NCBI GenBank assembly: GCA_037952775.1
Contig: JBANAY010000003.1
Coordinates: 32,798,001-32,862,000, forward strand
Direction: 5' to 3'
Origin: Clonostachys chloroleuca
Taxonomy: Eukaryota; Ascomycota; Sordariomycetes; Hypocreales; Bionectriaceae
DNA length: 64,000 nucleotides
Shown one piece after another: positions 22,545 to 35,362 of the stretch. Both the position numbers and the translations under genes were made by a program. The notes beneath the pieces are model-generated. The model did not search any database, had not been told where the DNA came from, and saw only the letters and a program-made list of their open reading frames with translations. The first letter of the stretch is position 1. Every line of letters begins with the position of its first letter.

Positions 22545-24897
22545 ATGCCATCAGGACGCAAGAAGCCGGCTCCTCAGCCGTTGTCGCTACACGATCCCAG
22601 CAAAGCCACCGCCCAAAACCACTCTCGGGACTACTACAACGTGTCGACTGATCCCGACGCTACCTCCTCCACCGCATCAGGCCTCTCCCCCATTGATTCA
22701 AGGTCGCCCAACTCGGGAGGAACCTCGCCATCCTTTCGATCTAAATTCGCAACAAAGAAAAGACCGCAAACCGCAAAATCTGGCTCCAACAACCCCGAGG
22801 TCGACCCCCACAACGACTACCACCGACCTTCGCATCCATCGCTTGACCCTCTCAACCAACCGGAGGCGCCTCCTTTTTCGCCTATAACCTCAATCCTCGA
22901 CCAGCCCAAAGGCCCCCCTTTACGCCAACCAACCCACGAGAGCAAAAAATCCAAGAGCGGTGGTCTCTTCCACTTTTCGAAATCCTCGAGGACTCACAAC
23001 CAGCTTCCCACTCATCCTCCGCCTCCACAACAACAACCGAATCCGCGATACCAGACGAACCAAATAGGACCGAGCGAAACCAATTTTGCCTCGGGGCCTG
23101 GAGGTAAGTTGTACAGTCATTCTTGGCGAACCAGAAGATCCATCGGCATTTGTCAGAGCAGGTGCTGGAATGAAAGTGGTAGCGCGCAAACGAGCGGCAG
23201 AAAGGGGAAAGAGGGGGCGCATACATACCGGGCTCGCGAACTCTATCTTGGCCGACTCATTTGGCAGCTATGATGCGTGAACCGGAGCAAAAGGCTAATT
23301 ATAATCACAGGCTTCCCACCGGAGCATTCCGATAATCAGGCGCTGCGAGAATCGCCGTCCAATTTTTCGCTTTCATCTGCTGGCGACCGCGAGGCCAACC
23401 CCGTTGCCTTTGCCTCTGCCAGTAGTACTGGCAGGAAAGGCAACAAACAAAAGCCATTTGGTATCCTGAGCCGAACGAAATCACTCCGTGATAAAGACGC
23501 CAACGGCGCCAGATCCATACCGGACCAAATGCCTTCGGGCGCAAGAGATTACAGCCCTCGGGGCGATTCCCCCCTCTTCCCACCTCACCTGAGCAGAGCG
23601 AACGAGCGTTTCGAGATGAGACGGATGCTTCACTCCGTGCCCGGTCTGAGGATCGTTCATTCGTTGGCCGGGATGATTCCAGAAGCAGAGAGCGCCCTCG
23701 TGAGGAAAGAGGACGAGGAACCCCACCACCAAACCGAGACCACGGGTCGACTTTCTTGAGCGGTCTAAGAAGCTCTTCCACCCGCGCCGCTATGTTCAGC
23801 AAAGGGTTCTTTGGGAAGGGAGGTCGTTCTGGCGGCAACGACAAGGGCTACGGGGGTGTGGATGATGAGCACTACGAGTTGAAGGTTATTAATCTACCAC
23901 TCGTCGAGCAGACGCGCCGGACACGCATTTCAAAACGTCTTGAAGATTCCAGGGACAAGACCGAATTCTGGATGCCAGCTTTCCCATGGAGAGCTATTGA
24001 TTATTTGAATTACAAAGGCTGCGAAGTGGAGGGCCTTTATCGTGTTCCTGGCAGTGGGCCACAGATCAAGAGGTGGCAGAGACGGTTTGATGAGAGTAGG
24101 TTGTCCCTCGACGGTCTTGGAATATTGGCCGCGGCGTTCACTAACATGTCTTTCCCCCTCCCACAGATTATGATGTCAATCTTTTTGAAGCCAAGGATCT
24201 CTATGATATCAATATCATTGGCTCAATGCTCAAGGCGTGGTTGCGTGAGCTACCAGACGAGCTTTTCCCCAAGGCTGCCCAGGAACGGATTGCACGAGAG
24301 TGTGCAGGAGCCGAGACGGTACCGCAACTTCTGATCGATGAACTGTCAAACCTCTCGCCATTCCAGTATTATCTACTTTTCGCCATCACCTGCCATCTCA
24401 GTCTCCTCCTGGCCCATTCCGATAAAAACAAGATGGACTTCCGCAACCTTTGCATCTGCTTTCAGCCATGCATGAAGATTGACGCATTTTGTTTCAAGTT
24501 CCTGGTCTGTGATTGGAGAGAATGCTGGAAAGGCTGCAAGAACGAGTCAGCTTATATTGAACAAGAGTACATTCTTCTCGATCAGCCGCCTCCCATAACC
24601 GTTACTGAACATGGCCAATCCCCCAATCTCGAAAACGTCCAAGATGAGCCCAGGCCACGGGAAGAGCAGCAGTCGCATGTTTCAAGTAGGTCGAACAGCA
24701 CGGCACCCTCCTATCATAATCTAGATGATCATCAGGCATTTGAGCCCACTCGTCAACCGACACTAAGAGAGACGCATCTAAGGGGAAACTCCGAGCGCGG
24801 GGACAAGATAACGAGCACGTCTCTGGCGCTCCCGAGCAGGGGTGACCAAGTTCAGCTGTCTCCAATCGCACCGCTGTCACCACTTGGTTTTAAATAA
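22545..24897 (+). CDS. RhoGAP-domain protein, with apparent frameshift
   Basis: GTPase-activating protein for a Rho-family GTPase (Rho or Cdc42), acting in polarity, cell-wall or cytoskeleton control. About 691 aa. Residues 1-370 are disordered and Ser/Pro-rich. The RhoGAP domain spans about 395-600, with the arginine-finger motif VEGLYRVPGSG (Arg near 431), then AWLRELPDELFP and KMDFRNLCICFQPC. Three exons: 22545-23103, 23311-24095 and 24167-24897. The first intron is unusually long for this window (207 nt, GTAAGT..CACAG); the second is 71 nt. The frame breaks in a C6 run (23569-23574): upstream reads DYSPRGDSP, downstream reads LPTSPEQSERAF, and one missing C explains it. The GTPase target cannot be read from the sequence. 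Confidence 0.9.
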
Positions 24898-25753
24898 AAG
24901 CTGTACCCTCAGCAACCGACTTACGTGCTTTTGATGGGTTTAATTTTCGACAAGATACCCTTGTAGAATCTATTCATTAATGAAGGATTTTCGCTCGCAC
25001 CCGATTTACGACTTTACGCTGTCCACGACTCTTGATTTCAAATTGCTTTGCCCTCTCGCTCTACATTTCTGCTCAGACTGCGTTTTCATAATCAAACAAA
25101 GTTTCTCGCAAGCAGTAGATGTTTTCATATGTCTATAAAATTTGGCTGCAATTAGCTAGAATCTATCCTCAGCTCGGGTCGGTTACATACACCAGGAAGT
25201 TGGTATATTCTTCGTCGTCGTGTATCCGCCAGTGTTTCGAACCTGGAGGACAACCCCTGCGATAAGATTGACATCGCACGGGTGGCAATTGTGACGCGAG
25301 ACGCAAATTCCGTGTGGAAGTAGGAATCGCACGACCAGGATATTCGCCTATCCGCTAGCTCAGATGGATCACTATGTTCGCATTGGGGAGGTGGATGAAG
25401 CAGATACCAACCTGGTAGGCCAGAGTTTTGTTTCCAGCAAGCAATTGCTCCGTCGCTTTGGAGAATGGGGACATTCATATCATGGTTTGAACAATGGAAA
25501 ATTGGGTTTGAGGGAACCCTGGAATGTGTTTTTAATGTTTTGTGATTTTTTTTATATTCATCGCCATTAGAAACCGGAATTATCGTTATGAAGTCAAATA
25601 TACAGATATCAGCTTCAGATCGAATCAAGTGCCATGAAAACGCCTGCCTTGCAACGCCGGACCTGGTGCTCATCCTCTTTAGATTTTGCAAAAGCCAGGT
25701 CAACAAATCGTTTGTGTTCCAATCGCTTTTCCTCCCGTCGTAATCCTCCCCCG
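24898..25753. other. Convergent intergenic region RhoGAP / RRS1
   Basis: 856 bp with no recognisable gene. A 184-codon minus-strand frame (25152-25706) has no domain and no coding-like composition. Confidence 0.55.
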
Positions 25754-26338
25754 TTACCGCTTTCCTCCGTTGGCCTGGCCTTGTCTTGCGTTCTTCTTCA
25801 TCATCCTCTCGTTCCTCCTCATGTTCTCTTTTCGCTGTCTCCTGTTGTCTCCCCGAACGCTGGTCCCCTCCTTGCGCTCTCTCTCGGCTTTCATGTCCAC
25901 CTCGATGATGGGGTCGTCCTGGCCCTTCTTATTAAGTCCCTTGTATCCCCACTTGCGCTTCCATTCACCAGACTGCTCATCAAAGGCAAGATTCTTGCGC
26001 TGCTCACGGGTCTTGGGCTTGATGCCCTTCTTCGCAGCGAAGCGCTCCCATTTGGTGGGTTCCTTGGCCTGGGGGACGGGCTTCTCTCGCGGCAGGTGTG
26101 TGCTGGGTGGTGGAAGCGAGAGGAGGACGCCTTCCTTGGTGGAGCTGAGGGGGCAGGTCGACAGCAGCTGGTTGATCAAGGCTTGAGCTCCGTCGCGCGC
26201 GACCTCGGCGAGAGACTGCTCGATCGAGGAGTGATCGAGGACGATTGGATTGGGGTCCTCTGCCATTAGAAGGCCCAGGTCGAAGGTGTATGGCGTGGGC
26301 TTGTCGACGGCCACGACGAGCTTGGTTTTTGCCTCCAT
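25754..26338 (-). CDS. RRS1: Ribosome biogenesis regulatory protein RRS1
   Basis: Nucleolar assembly factor of the 60S subunit. In yeast it works with Rpf2 to recruit 5S RNP (5S rRNA, uL18, uL5). 194 aa, single exon, matching the family length. Family features: YTFDLGLLMAEDPNP near residue 18, the KWERFAAKKGIKPKTREQR block near 98 and WKRKWGYKGLNK near 127. The C-terminus is very basic with Gln/Arg/Lys/Asn. The start is the ATG at 26338; the frame stays open upstream, but that part is not conserved-looking and covers the promoter shared with RSM23. Confidence 0.95.
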   Translation of the reverse strand: MEAKTKLVVAVDKPTPYTFDLGLLMAEDPNPIVLDHSSIEQSLAEVARDGAQALINQLLSTCPLSSTKEGVLLSLPPPSTHLPREKPVPQAKEPTKWERFAAKKGIKPKTREQRKNLAFDEQSGEWKRKWGYKGLNKKGQDDPIIEVDMKAERERKEGTSVRGDNRRQRKENMRRNERMMKKNARQGQANGGKR

Positions 26339-26731
26339 TTTAGCGATTTTGTCGCAATTGTATGAATATAGCGAAACCGAAAATAGAAATAGGAATTGAG
26401 GTGCGCTTGAGGGTAAGCTCAAGTTTTCCAATGCACGTGGGTATATGGGAAGGATGCAGCGAAAGTACTTGTAACGGCAGTATTTTTTTTTCTGCTGGCG
26501 AGCACTATCGATAACAACGCCGCCTGCTATCCATCTAGCGGTGCCAGTATTTTCCGCTGTGATGGACCTCAGAAAACCCCACATATCGCCTTACCTGCCG
26601 CTTAGGTAAGACAGTAAGTTTTTCGTTGTTGGACAACCTACAGCTTGAGAGGTACCACCACGGTGAGCCTGTTCGCCTCAACCCAGCCATTGCGCGATTG
26701 AACTGAAGGAAATTCAGTTCCAATAGCCGCT
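26339..26731. promoter_or_regulatory. Bidirectional promoter region RRS1 / RSM23
   Basis: 393 bp separate the two divergent start codons. One gene serves cytosolic and the other mitochondrial ribosome production, so shared growth-linked control is plausible but not shown. I see no motif I would name with confidence. Confidence 0.5.
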
Positions 26732-28172
26732 ATGGCCTCCGCAAACTCGCTGCGGTCGCTCATGCGGCCGTCAATCCCGGTCGCACCCCGATTGTACCCC
26801 ATTATCAGCTCCTCATTCTCGACGACGACGGCACTCTCTGCAGTAACTGGCCGCGCCCCAAAGTCCTCCGTTGTGACGAGTACGAAGATGAAGAAGAACT
26901 TCAAGAAGGGCGGCGGCTCGACTTCCGCCCCCATGAAGAAGCCCAACCCCGGCGAGCGCAAGGCGTTCCGGAAGCGCATCCAGCTGAGCAACAATAGCGC
27001 CCTCGCTGTGGAAGGGGTCGAGGTGCTGAAGGCCGACACCCTGGCCCAGAGCTCGAGCGCCGGCAAGATGTTCTCTATCCCGGATGAGATCATCGACCAG
27101 CTGAGGACACTCGAGGCGTTCAAGGCGACACAGTCGTGGAATCTGTTCCGGAAGCCGCATTTCTTGGCGAGGAAAGAGGCCGTGGAGCTGGGTAGCAGGC
27201 TGGAGAATGCAGCCAAGAAGAAGGAAGCAGAGAAGATTGTCCTGACAGGAAGCAAACTTTCGGGCAAGAGTTTGGCAGTCCTCCAGGCCATTTCATATGC
27301 CCTCCTGAACAAATGGGTGGTCATTAACATTCCTGAGGGTAAGGGCGCTTCAGCCTCCTAATCCAACAAAATCAGGTTGCTAACATTCAGATCCAGCTCA
27401 AGATTTGACCAACGGAAATACAGACTACGCCCAAATTCCAAATACCGAACCCGCAGTCTACTCACAGCCAGTCTACGTCTTGAGACTGCTTCAAACTATA
27501 TACAAAGCCAACAAAGCGGTACTCGAATCTCTGAAGGTTGAGAAGGATTGGCCTCTCACTGGCCTCCAGAAGGGCAACTCCCTCGCAGAACTCATCTTGA
27601 CCTGCAAAGAATCTGAATTTGCCTGGACGACGTTCAACGCCCTGTGGACCGAATTGACGCTCCCAGGACGCCCTCCCGTTTTATACAGTCTCGACGGCCT
27701 TTCTCATATCAGCAAGCTGAGCCAATACCGAGACCCTGCTTTCAACCTCATTCACTCGCACGACCTCGCTCTTGTCCGAACCTTTGTCGATGCCCTGTCA
27801 GGAAAGACCAAACTTCCAAACGGCGGTGCGGTGATTGCTTCCACCTCCGGGAACAACATGCAGTTCCACCCTTCACAGGAGCTGGTCCTCGCTCAGCTGG
27901 AAGCGGGTCAATTGGGCAAGCCCATCCCCACCCCTGATCCCTATGAGAAGAACTATGACGAGCGGGTGTATGAATCGCTAAAGAATACCTCCGTCCTTCG
28001 CATTGAGGGTATTAATCACGACGACACGAAGACCTTGATGGGCTACTGGGCCGCAAGCGGACTCCTGCGCAATGTGATTAACAACCACACAATCCGCGAG
28101 AAGTGGGCGCTTGCCGGCAATGGAAATGTGGGAGAGATGGAGAGGGTAGCCTTGTTGACGATGAGGATGTAA
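26732..28172 (+). CDS. RSM23: Mitochondrial small-subunit ribosomal protein S29 (DAP3 family)
   Basis: P-loop GTP-binding protein of the mitochondrial small ribosomal subunit. 462 aa. The first 35-40 residues are rich in Ser, Thr, Arg and Leu with few acids, as in a mitochondrial presequence. Walker A is GSKLSGKS near residue 173 and a Walker B-like segment is PPVLYSLDGL. Two exons, 26732-27338 and 27391-28172, with a 52 nt intron (GTAAGG..CTAACATTCAG). The exon junction rebuilds INIPEDPAQDLTNG. The C-terminal half is intact and unbroken. Confidence 0.93.
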
Positions 28173-28454
28173 CACTATGTACAATATTATCTTGTATAAT
28201 CTGTATTCACTCGCGGAAAAGAAATTATTCCTGATATTTTCATCCATTGCTGAGGCTTCCTTGTTCTCAAAAATTACCATATTTAACGTTGAGTCCTTCA
28301 GCTGAACGATTCTATCAAACTACACGACACCACATCTCACGCCTTCAGCCCTAACCCATTCCTTAAACGCCAAGAAGACCTGCAGTCATGAGGCAATACA
28401 TATTTCAAAAATCATGGGGACAACATGTCGGCCAAAATACCACCTTGTGGCACC

Positions 28455-31133
28455 TCAGATATCCATGTCCTCACCCTCATTATCAACAGTAACAAATACC
28501 AGCCTTGTTCCGTTGCCGGCAGTTTGCCATACCTAAGAAATTTGTCAGTACCTCTGAAGGAACAGTATGGTGGACAGCCAAGACTTACATCAAGAGTGGT
28601 ATATTCCTCGAGTGCGTGGAGCCACTGGTCCTCGGTGAAGCCCTTGGCAATCACTCTCTCCTTAACCTTTCGCATGCTTAATTCAATGCCAAACTCGTCC
28701 TCGTCTTCTGCACCCTCTGGACGGCATGCGCCAGAGTCAGCCAGCGCCTTGACGAGATTGTATATCTTGCTGCTGGCATTCAGACCACGTCGACCAGTGC
28801 CGAGGTCCTGGTTCAGACTCTCTTTGCTGGCCTCGACCAGGCGCAGAGCCTCGTCAACATCGTCCTGCGTGACCTCGTTGCTGAAACGGAGACGAGCGAG
28901 AGCCTGCGACAGACGGACGACACCGAGGAGAGTACGGGGTGTAGTGTGCGTGAACTGCTTGCCCTTCTTCTCTGCTCGCTGCTGCTGGTCTCGCATCCGG
29001 ACGTAGGTCTTGATCATGTACTCGGAGACAGACTCGGGCACAACGGGCCTGTATGTGCGCGCCTGAGCGACATATGATCGAACTTCATGAGGCGTGAACA
29101 CGACAGCGTCGGGGTGACGGCTGTTCATGTGAACAAAGGCCACGTGCTTTGCAAGCTGCTCATCGCTTTCGCGAGTTGGGGTATCAAGCAAGAGAAATAG
29201 AATGTCAAATCGGGAGAGCAAAGCGGCAGGGAGGTTGATGTTTTCGACAGGTGAGATGCGCGGGTTGTATCGTCCATAAATAGGATTGGCTGCAGCCAGA
29301 ATCGAGGTGCGAGCATTGAGAGTAGTCGAGATGCCCGCCTTTGAGATGGAAATTGTTTGCTGTTCCATGACTTCGTGGATGGCGGTACGGTCATTATCGT
29401 CCATCTTATCGAATTCATCGATACAGCAGATACCGTTGTCTGCAAGAACGAGGGCGCCACCTTCGAGAACCATCTCATCGGTGACAGGGTCTCGCATAAC
29501 CGCGGCAGTTAAACCGACACCACTGCTGCCACGACCAGAGGTATACACACCTCGTGGGGCGACCTTGGAAATATACTTGAGAAGCTGGGATTTGGCAACA
29601 CCAGGATCACCCATTAGGCAAATATTGACATCACCACGAATCTTCATGCCGTCACCAACCACCTTGTTCACACCGCCGATAAGAAGCAGCAAGAGAGCCT
29701 TCTTCACGTCGAGGTGACCAAAGATTTCTGGCGCAATGGATTTGGCCAGCATTTCATAGACCTGTCCAGTCTGTCGGTACTTGTCGATTCTTCGAACCAA
29801 GGCGGGATCGATAATCATCTCGCTGTAAGCCTTCTTGTGCTGGACGATGTGGTGCGCCTCAAGATAGGTATCTGTCAATAAGCCAGCCTTCATAGCCTTG
29901 AATCCAGTGTACGGCGTGGGGAGGAAAATTCCAGAGATATCGACCACATCACCTGGGTTGATTTGGCGAACGACGCTACCATAGCAAAGAACGGTGAGAG
30001 TTCTGGGGATCTGGCCGATGGGAACCTGCTCCGCCATTTCCTGCACCTTGATTTCCTGGAAAGGTAGGAACTTGGATCCTCGGGTGGATGGTGTCAATTG
30101 ACCTTTGGCCTGGTTTGTCTTGCAATCTGGAGATGGACAAGATATCAGGGGCCCGAATTGCTTGTCGCTGACAGGCTGGAAAATTTCGCTGCCGCAACGA
30201 TCGCAAGAATAAGCATTAACCTGCACGATAGGCTTCACATCAGACACCCTTGTTGCAATAGCCCGCACGGTAATGAGGTGTCCAAGATGATCTCCTCGAA
30301 CATGGCGCACTGCCAGTGCCTTGGCAGGATCATCAGTGGTGCCAGATCTAGGTTTAAATAGGAGTGTGTATCGACGGGTGAGTTCAGCAGGGAACTTGCT
30401 CTGCTCGATGGAAGGGTCGCGCTCCTGAGCCTCCTCCCACATACGATTCATTTCCTGGCGGCGCGCATTCAAAATATCGAGCACATCATCCTTGAATCTA
30501 GCAGAAGAAAATCAGCACCGATCCAGCCAAGAATAAGTTTGCTTGTCTTCGTTTCCCGCACTCACGTAACGTCCGCATCGGGCGGGGGTAATAGCTTATC
30601 GATCGCCCTTGACATGATCTCAACATAATGTTTGGTGTTCTCTTCAATAGCGCTCACGAGATTGAGCTTTTCATATTCGTCATGTTGTTCCTCCCACTAG
30701 TTACACAGTTAGTATGTCGAAAAGAGCATGCGGAAATAGAAGTCGAGGTCGTACCGCTGCCAGATCATCGAGATCGATCGTCACCTCCTCAATGGTTCTA
30801 TTGGCCAGCTTTTGTAGCGTGTCTTTATAGATGTACTGAGGTGTTCGTTTTTGCCGTCTCTCTTCGCGCCGACGATCATGAGCTTCCTGATCATCGTCGG
30901 CATCTTCCATCAGATCATTGTCGTCGCTAAGATCATCCTCATCAATCGTAATATCCCCGAGCGCTGTTGCCAGGGTGTGCTCTGGCGAAGTTTTGAAATC
31001 CGTTAGGAAAGATTCAAGAGCACCTGCACCAAGGTTAGCATCAATTCCAAACAACAGCTCTGAACAGTTGCAACTGACTCTGTTGCTTCCCATACTCGGG
31101 GGCCTTGTGCTCAGGGAGACGGCGTTGCTCCAT
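28455..31133 (-). CDS. MCM7: DNA replication licensing factor MCM7
   Basis: Subunit of the MCM2-7 replicative helicase, loaded at origins in G1. 813 aa. Five exons: 31133-31079, 31023-30755, 30696-30566, 30497-28589 and 28532-28455. All introns are GT-AG, 55-68 nt. The zinc-binding region has CDRC near 249 and CPSPDC about 20 residues on. The AAA+ core has Walker A GDPGVAKS near 448, Walker [10 protein letters not shown] and arginine-finger motif SRFD. The segment [19 protein letters not shown] and the QTKGQL-like block assign it to MCM7 rather than another MCM. The small last exon encodes [15 protein letters not shown]; reading through the last intron instead would give an unlike tail. It is divergent from PEX1. 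Confidence 0.97.
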
Positions 31134-31617
31134 CTTGATCTAATCTCTGTAGGGACTTTGCGCACAATCTGTATTGGTACAGAAGCAAGTTGTGCAAGAC
31201 GTTGGATCATGTATCCCCAACGTTGTTGAGTTCGTCAAGTTTGCGATGCTCCTCAATGCAAACCCAATGGAGAAGCAGGCTATTAGTGGGGGGGCTGGAC
31301 ATGGCAGGGATGAGATGCGGTTCTTCACTAAACGCGACTTTTCGCGTCCTTTCGCGTGGTCGCGTCGTCACAGCCACATATGCATCTTAAATGACCACGC
31401 TAAACCGTTGAGGTTAGAACAGGAGATGCTGTGTGGCGCAAGCAGTCTCCACCTCCTGTGGCTAGCTTTCGTGGTGAAGTAAATCGGCACATGTACACAT
31501 GCCTCGGCTCCATGGTTACCCGTGGGGAAGTTACGATTGTCAAAGAGCTTTACTCCCGGTAGCTATATTTGAGGCATTCTGTAGCTTTGAATCGCATCCA
31601 ATTGCTATTACAACAAA
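31134..31617. promoter_or_regulatory. Bidirectional promoter MCM7 / PEX1
   Basis: 484 bp between the start codons of two divergent genes. It contains a tight cluster of CGCG cores at 31331-31367, described separately. Coding frames crossing it are accidental. Confidence 0.6.
31331..31367. promoter_or_regulatory. Cluster of MCB/SCB-like CGCG elements
   Basis: Four CGCG cores lie within 37 bp: AACGCGAC, TTCGCGTC, TTCGCGTG and GTCGCGTC. TTTCGCG is the complement of CGCGAAA (SCB), and the others differ from ACGCGT (MCB) by one base. Such sites bind the fungal SBF/MBF factors that drive G1/S genes, which fits MCM7. Confidence 0.55.
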
Positions 31618-34600
31618 ATGGCGCCAAGAAGGAGTGGGCAGTCTCTGGCCGCAGAGCTCTCGCTTGTCCACCTCAAAAACTGCTTCGTCAACTTACCCCC
31701 TTCATTAGTATCATTATTGCTTAACGTGAACACGGTAAGAGATTTCGCTTCTTCTTCCACTCTCTTCTTCCACAATCCTCCTTTCTCTAACGTATATGCA
31801 GCCTATTCAAAATGTCATTGTCGAGCTCACCTTCCGCCACCACTCTCCAGTTGCGCAATCCGGTACCGGAGGCCAACAACGATCGATATATGTGGGTTGG
31901 ACGGGTATGCCCAGCAAGAGGAAAATGGCAGCCCCTGTTGGACGCGATGGGATCAGCAGCTCAAGGTCGCGAGATCAGGATACGCAACTGGTGGAAATAG
32001 ATGCGACGCTGGCAAAAGCCCTCGACCTTTCCGAGGGATTGAAGGTCACGGCTACCGTCCATGTCGATCCTCCCGTGGCGCATACGATCAATATTGAGCC
32101 ATTGACACCTGAAGATTGGGAGATTATTGAACTTCATCCAACCTTCTTGGAGCTCAACCTGCAGAATCAAGTCCGGGCGCTCCCCAACCCCGCCTATAGT
32201 CCCACGGAGGGCGGTGTTCCGATTCTCTCGAATACATTGACGCTTCACCTATCCCCAACTTCAACCGCGAACATTCGAGTTGTGTCATTAGAGCCGGTGC
32301 CTCCAGCCAATTCCGCTTTCGCAAAGTTGTCCCCAAACGCCGAGGTCATTGTTGCGCCGAAAACGAGAGCTAAAGCCTCTCAGAGCTCAGGTGACCATCG
32401 AAGTGTCGCAAGCACATCCAAGTCGAAGCGTAGCGGGGCAAGTACCATACGTCGAAGGAGCGCTCGAGAGGAAAAGCAGCCGACACTGTTCTTGCGAGGT
32501 CTAGACCGAGGAGTTTGCCTTGATTTCTTTGACGAGGACCCCGTTATTCATGAGCTGAGCGTGTGGGTTGATCGCGACACCCTCTCATCTGCTTCATTCA
32601 ACGGCATTAACTACGTTCTTGTCGAGTTGATGAAACCTGGTGGTCTTCAGAAACTCCAGCCTGATGACGGAGCATCTGCCCCAGATGCCGCAAAAGGACT
32701 GACCCCACTCAAAGTTGTTGCCCATTTACGACCTTGGGATGATCCTCCGGATGGACAGACTGCCGCTCTGTCATCACCGCTCTGCGCTGCTCTTGGATCT
32801 CTAGGCCTCGTTGGTGGTGTTGTCAAGATCCAAGCAGCTACGCAGCAACTTGGTCGAGGGGCTGTCAAGCATGTCAAGATCTTCCCTTTTGCGCCCAGCT
32901 CGGACTCCAGTAGCGGTCTCCGGTTCGGTGGGGAGTCTCGCGCCGAAAAGGAAGAGGCGGCAAAGCAATTCAGACATCTTTACTCGAAAACTGCCACGGG
33001 TGTTGGTGGGTTAATAAAAGGTCCAATCACAGATGGCACAGTTCTTGGGGTTTATGAGGGCTTGGATGCTCCCAAAAGTTGGGAGGGTGGTTATGTCAAA
33101 TTCGAACTTTCTGCGGACCAGACAGCGCAGGAGCAGAGCAAGGACCATACACGCTGGCTACTTGGGCTTGACGATAAAACACCCATCGAGTTCCAGCCTC
33201 CCGTTCCGAAAAAAGACTTTGTCAAGACGGAGGAAGATTACGATCTCCAGCCTACCAACGATGCCGCTTTGGTGGGTGTGGATTCAATTCTGGAGGACTT
33301 GCAAGGGCAGCTGTCACATCTATCATCACTGCTTCTGACAGGAGCAATGGGGTCAGGAAAAACATCTGTGGCAAAGCATCTAGCTTCCAAGCTTCGCCAA
33401 GATCTCCTTTTCCACACTATTTACTATTCTTGTCGCAAGCTAGTTACGGATGAAACGAGAATATCGACTATCAAGGAGACATTGAATCACATTTTCATGT
33501 CGGCTAGTTGGGGGGCTAGGCTCGGTGGCAAGGCCCTAGTTGTCCTTGATGACCTGGATCGGCTCTGTCCTGTCGAAACAGAACTCCAAGTCGGTAATGA
33601 CAACGGGAGAAGTCGGCAGGTTAGCGAAATTGTGCGGTCTGTTGTTCGGCAATATTGCAATGCCGAAAATGGTGTTGTATTGCTTGCGACTGCTGAAGGG
33701 AAAGACTCGCTGAACGGTGTGGTGGTGAGTGGACACGTCGTGCGCGATATTGTGGAACTCAAGGCACCAGGAAAGGAGGCTAGGAGACGGATCATGGAGG
33801 CCATTGCGAGAGAAGGCGCCGTTGACGCACCTCGTGACAGTGAAGAAAATGGGTGGGACAATAGCCGACCAGTTACGGCGGACAGCAGCACCAGTGCGGG
33901 CGACGATGATAGTGGCGCCTGGATGGATGGAGCAAGCCAAACCAGTCGAGATCATCCGCAGCCACGTACCAACAACGGATTCCTGCTGGATCCGGACTTA
34001 GATTTCCTGGATATCTCGGGATCAACGGATGGATATATGCCCGGCGATATCACTGTCCTCGTCTCACGTGCGAGAAACGAGGCGGTCATCCGAGCTATTG
34101 GAATAGATCCCAATGGCCCCGGGAACGAATTGATTCGGTTAACCCGAGTTGACTTTGATAAAGCTTTGGAAGGTTTCACGCCAGCATCTCTTCGCAACGT
34201 GTCTCTTCAGAGCTCAACAACTACTTTCAAGTCAATCGGCGGGCTTCAGGAAACCAGAAAGGTTCTCCTCGAAACACTTCAATATCCTACTAAATATGCG
34301 CCTATTTTCGCCCAATGCCCACTTCGACTGCGATCTGGTCTATTGCTCTACGGTTACCCTGGTTGTGGCAAAACGCTCCTCGCGAGTGCCGTCGCAGGAG
34401 AGTGTGGTCTGAATTTCATCAGCGTGAAGGGTCCCGAAATTCTCAACAAGTACATTGGTGCGTCAGAAAAGAGCGTCCGAGATTTGTTTGACAGAGCTCA
34501 AGCAGCAAAACCTTGTGTGCTATTCTTTGATGAGTTTGACTCTATTGCACCAAAAAGAGGGCACGACTCGACAGGTGTGACGGATCGAGTAGTAAATCAG

Positions 34601-35362
34601 CTCTTGACCCAGATGGATGGTGCTGAAGGGCTCTCTGGTGTTTACGTATTGGCAGCCACGTCGCGACCAGACCTCATTGACCCAGCTTTACTACGCCCGG
34701 GTCGTCTGGATAAGTCGTTGCTTTGCGACCTGCCAGCGCCAGAAGATCGGTTGGATATCCTCAAGGCCCTTTTCCAGAAGGTCAAGCTTGCTCCTGAATT
34801 AAGCGAATCGGACGACGTTCTCAGAGATATTGCCGGCCAGACAGAGGGTTTCTCTGGAGCTGATCTGCAGGCTCTCGTGTCCAACTCGCAGCTTGAAGCT
34901 ATCCATGATGCCCTCGACGCTGAGCCATCAGGAGCCCCCGACAAACGGCCCAATGGGCAGTCCAATATGAACAGGACCAGCAACTTTGTCCAATTCCAGT
35001 ACGGAGACAGCCTCTCAGCAGAGGAGACCAGCGCCAGAAGTCAAGCGGCGTGGGCTGTGGAGAGAGCAGCCATCGTCTCGAAGTTAGAGGAAATCAAATT
35101 GGCAAAGCGGAAAGCCAGAGACTCCCAAAAAGGCTTGAGAATGCCATCTAGGCCAGAGGGTAAAGGAAGTGGTCAAGAAAAGGAAGTTGTTATTGGGCAA
35201 ATTCATGTTGAAAAGGCCCTTGAATCGACCAGGGCAAGCATCAGTTCGGAGGAGCGGTCAAGGCTCCAACGGATCTATCACGAGTTTGTGGTTGGACGGA
35301 GCGGGCAGCTGAAGGATGGGCAGCCAAGCATGGAGATTGGCGGCCGAAGCAGCTTGATGTAG
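31618..35362 (+). CDS. PEX1: Peroxisomal biogenesis factor 1 (AAA+ ATPase)
   Basis: With PEX6 it forms the AAA+ ring that extracts ubiquitinated PEX5 from the peroxisome membrane. 1225 aa from two exons, 31618-31734 and 31802-35362; the intron is 67 nt (GTAAGA..TCTAACGTATATGCAG). The N-terminal double-psi region includes LKNCFVNLPPSLVSLL and IELHPTFLELNLQNQVR. D1 has Walker A GAMGSGKTS near 552. D2 has Walker A GYPGCGKTL near 888, Walker B CVLFFDEFDS near 943 and the second-region-of-homology pattern ATSRPDLIDPALLRPGRLD. Exon 1 holds only 39 codons but matches the conserved PEX1 start. Confidence 0.97.

Noticed and set aside
25350..25400. tRNA-like string TAGCTCAGATGG near 25356-25367
   Set aside because: It resembles a D-arm, but no matching D-stem, anticodon arm or T-arm can be folded around it.
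25152..25706. 184-codon minus-strand frame
   Set aside because: No recognisable family and located in 3' sequence of two convergent genes.
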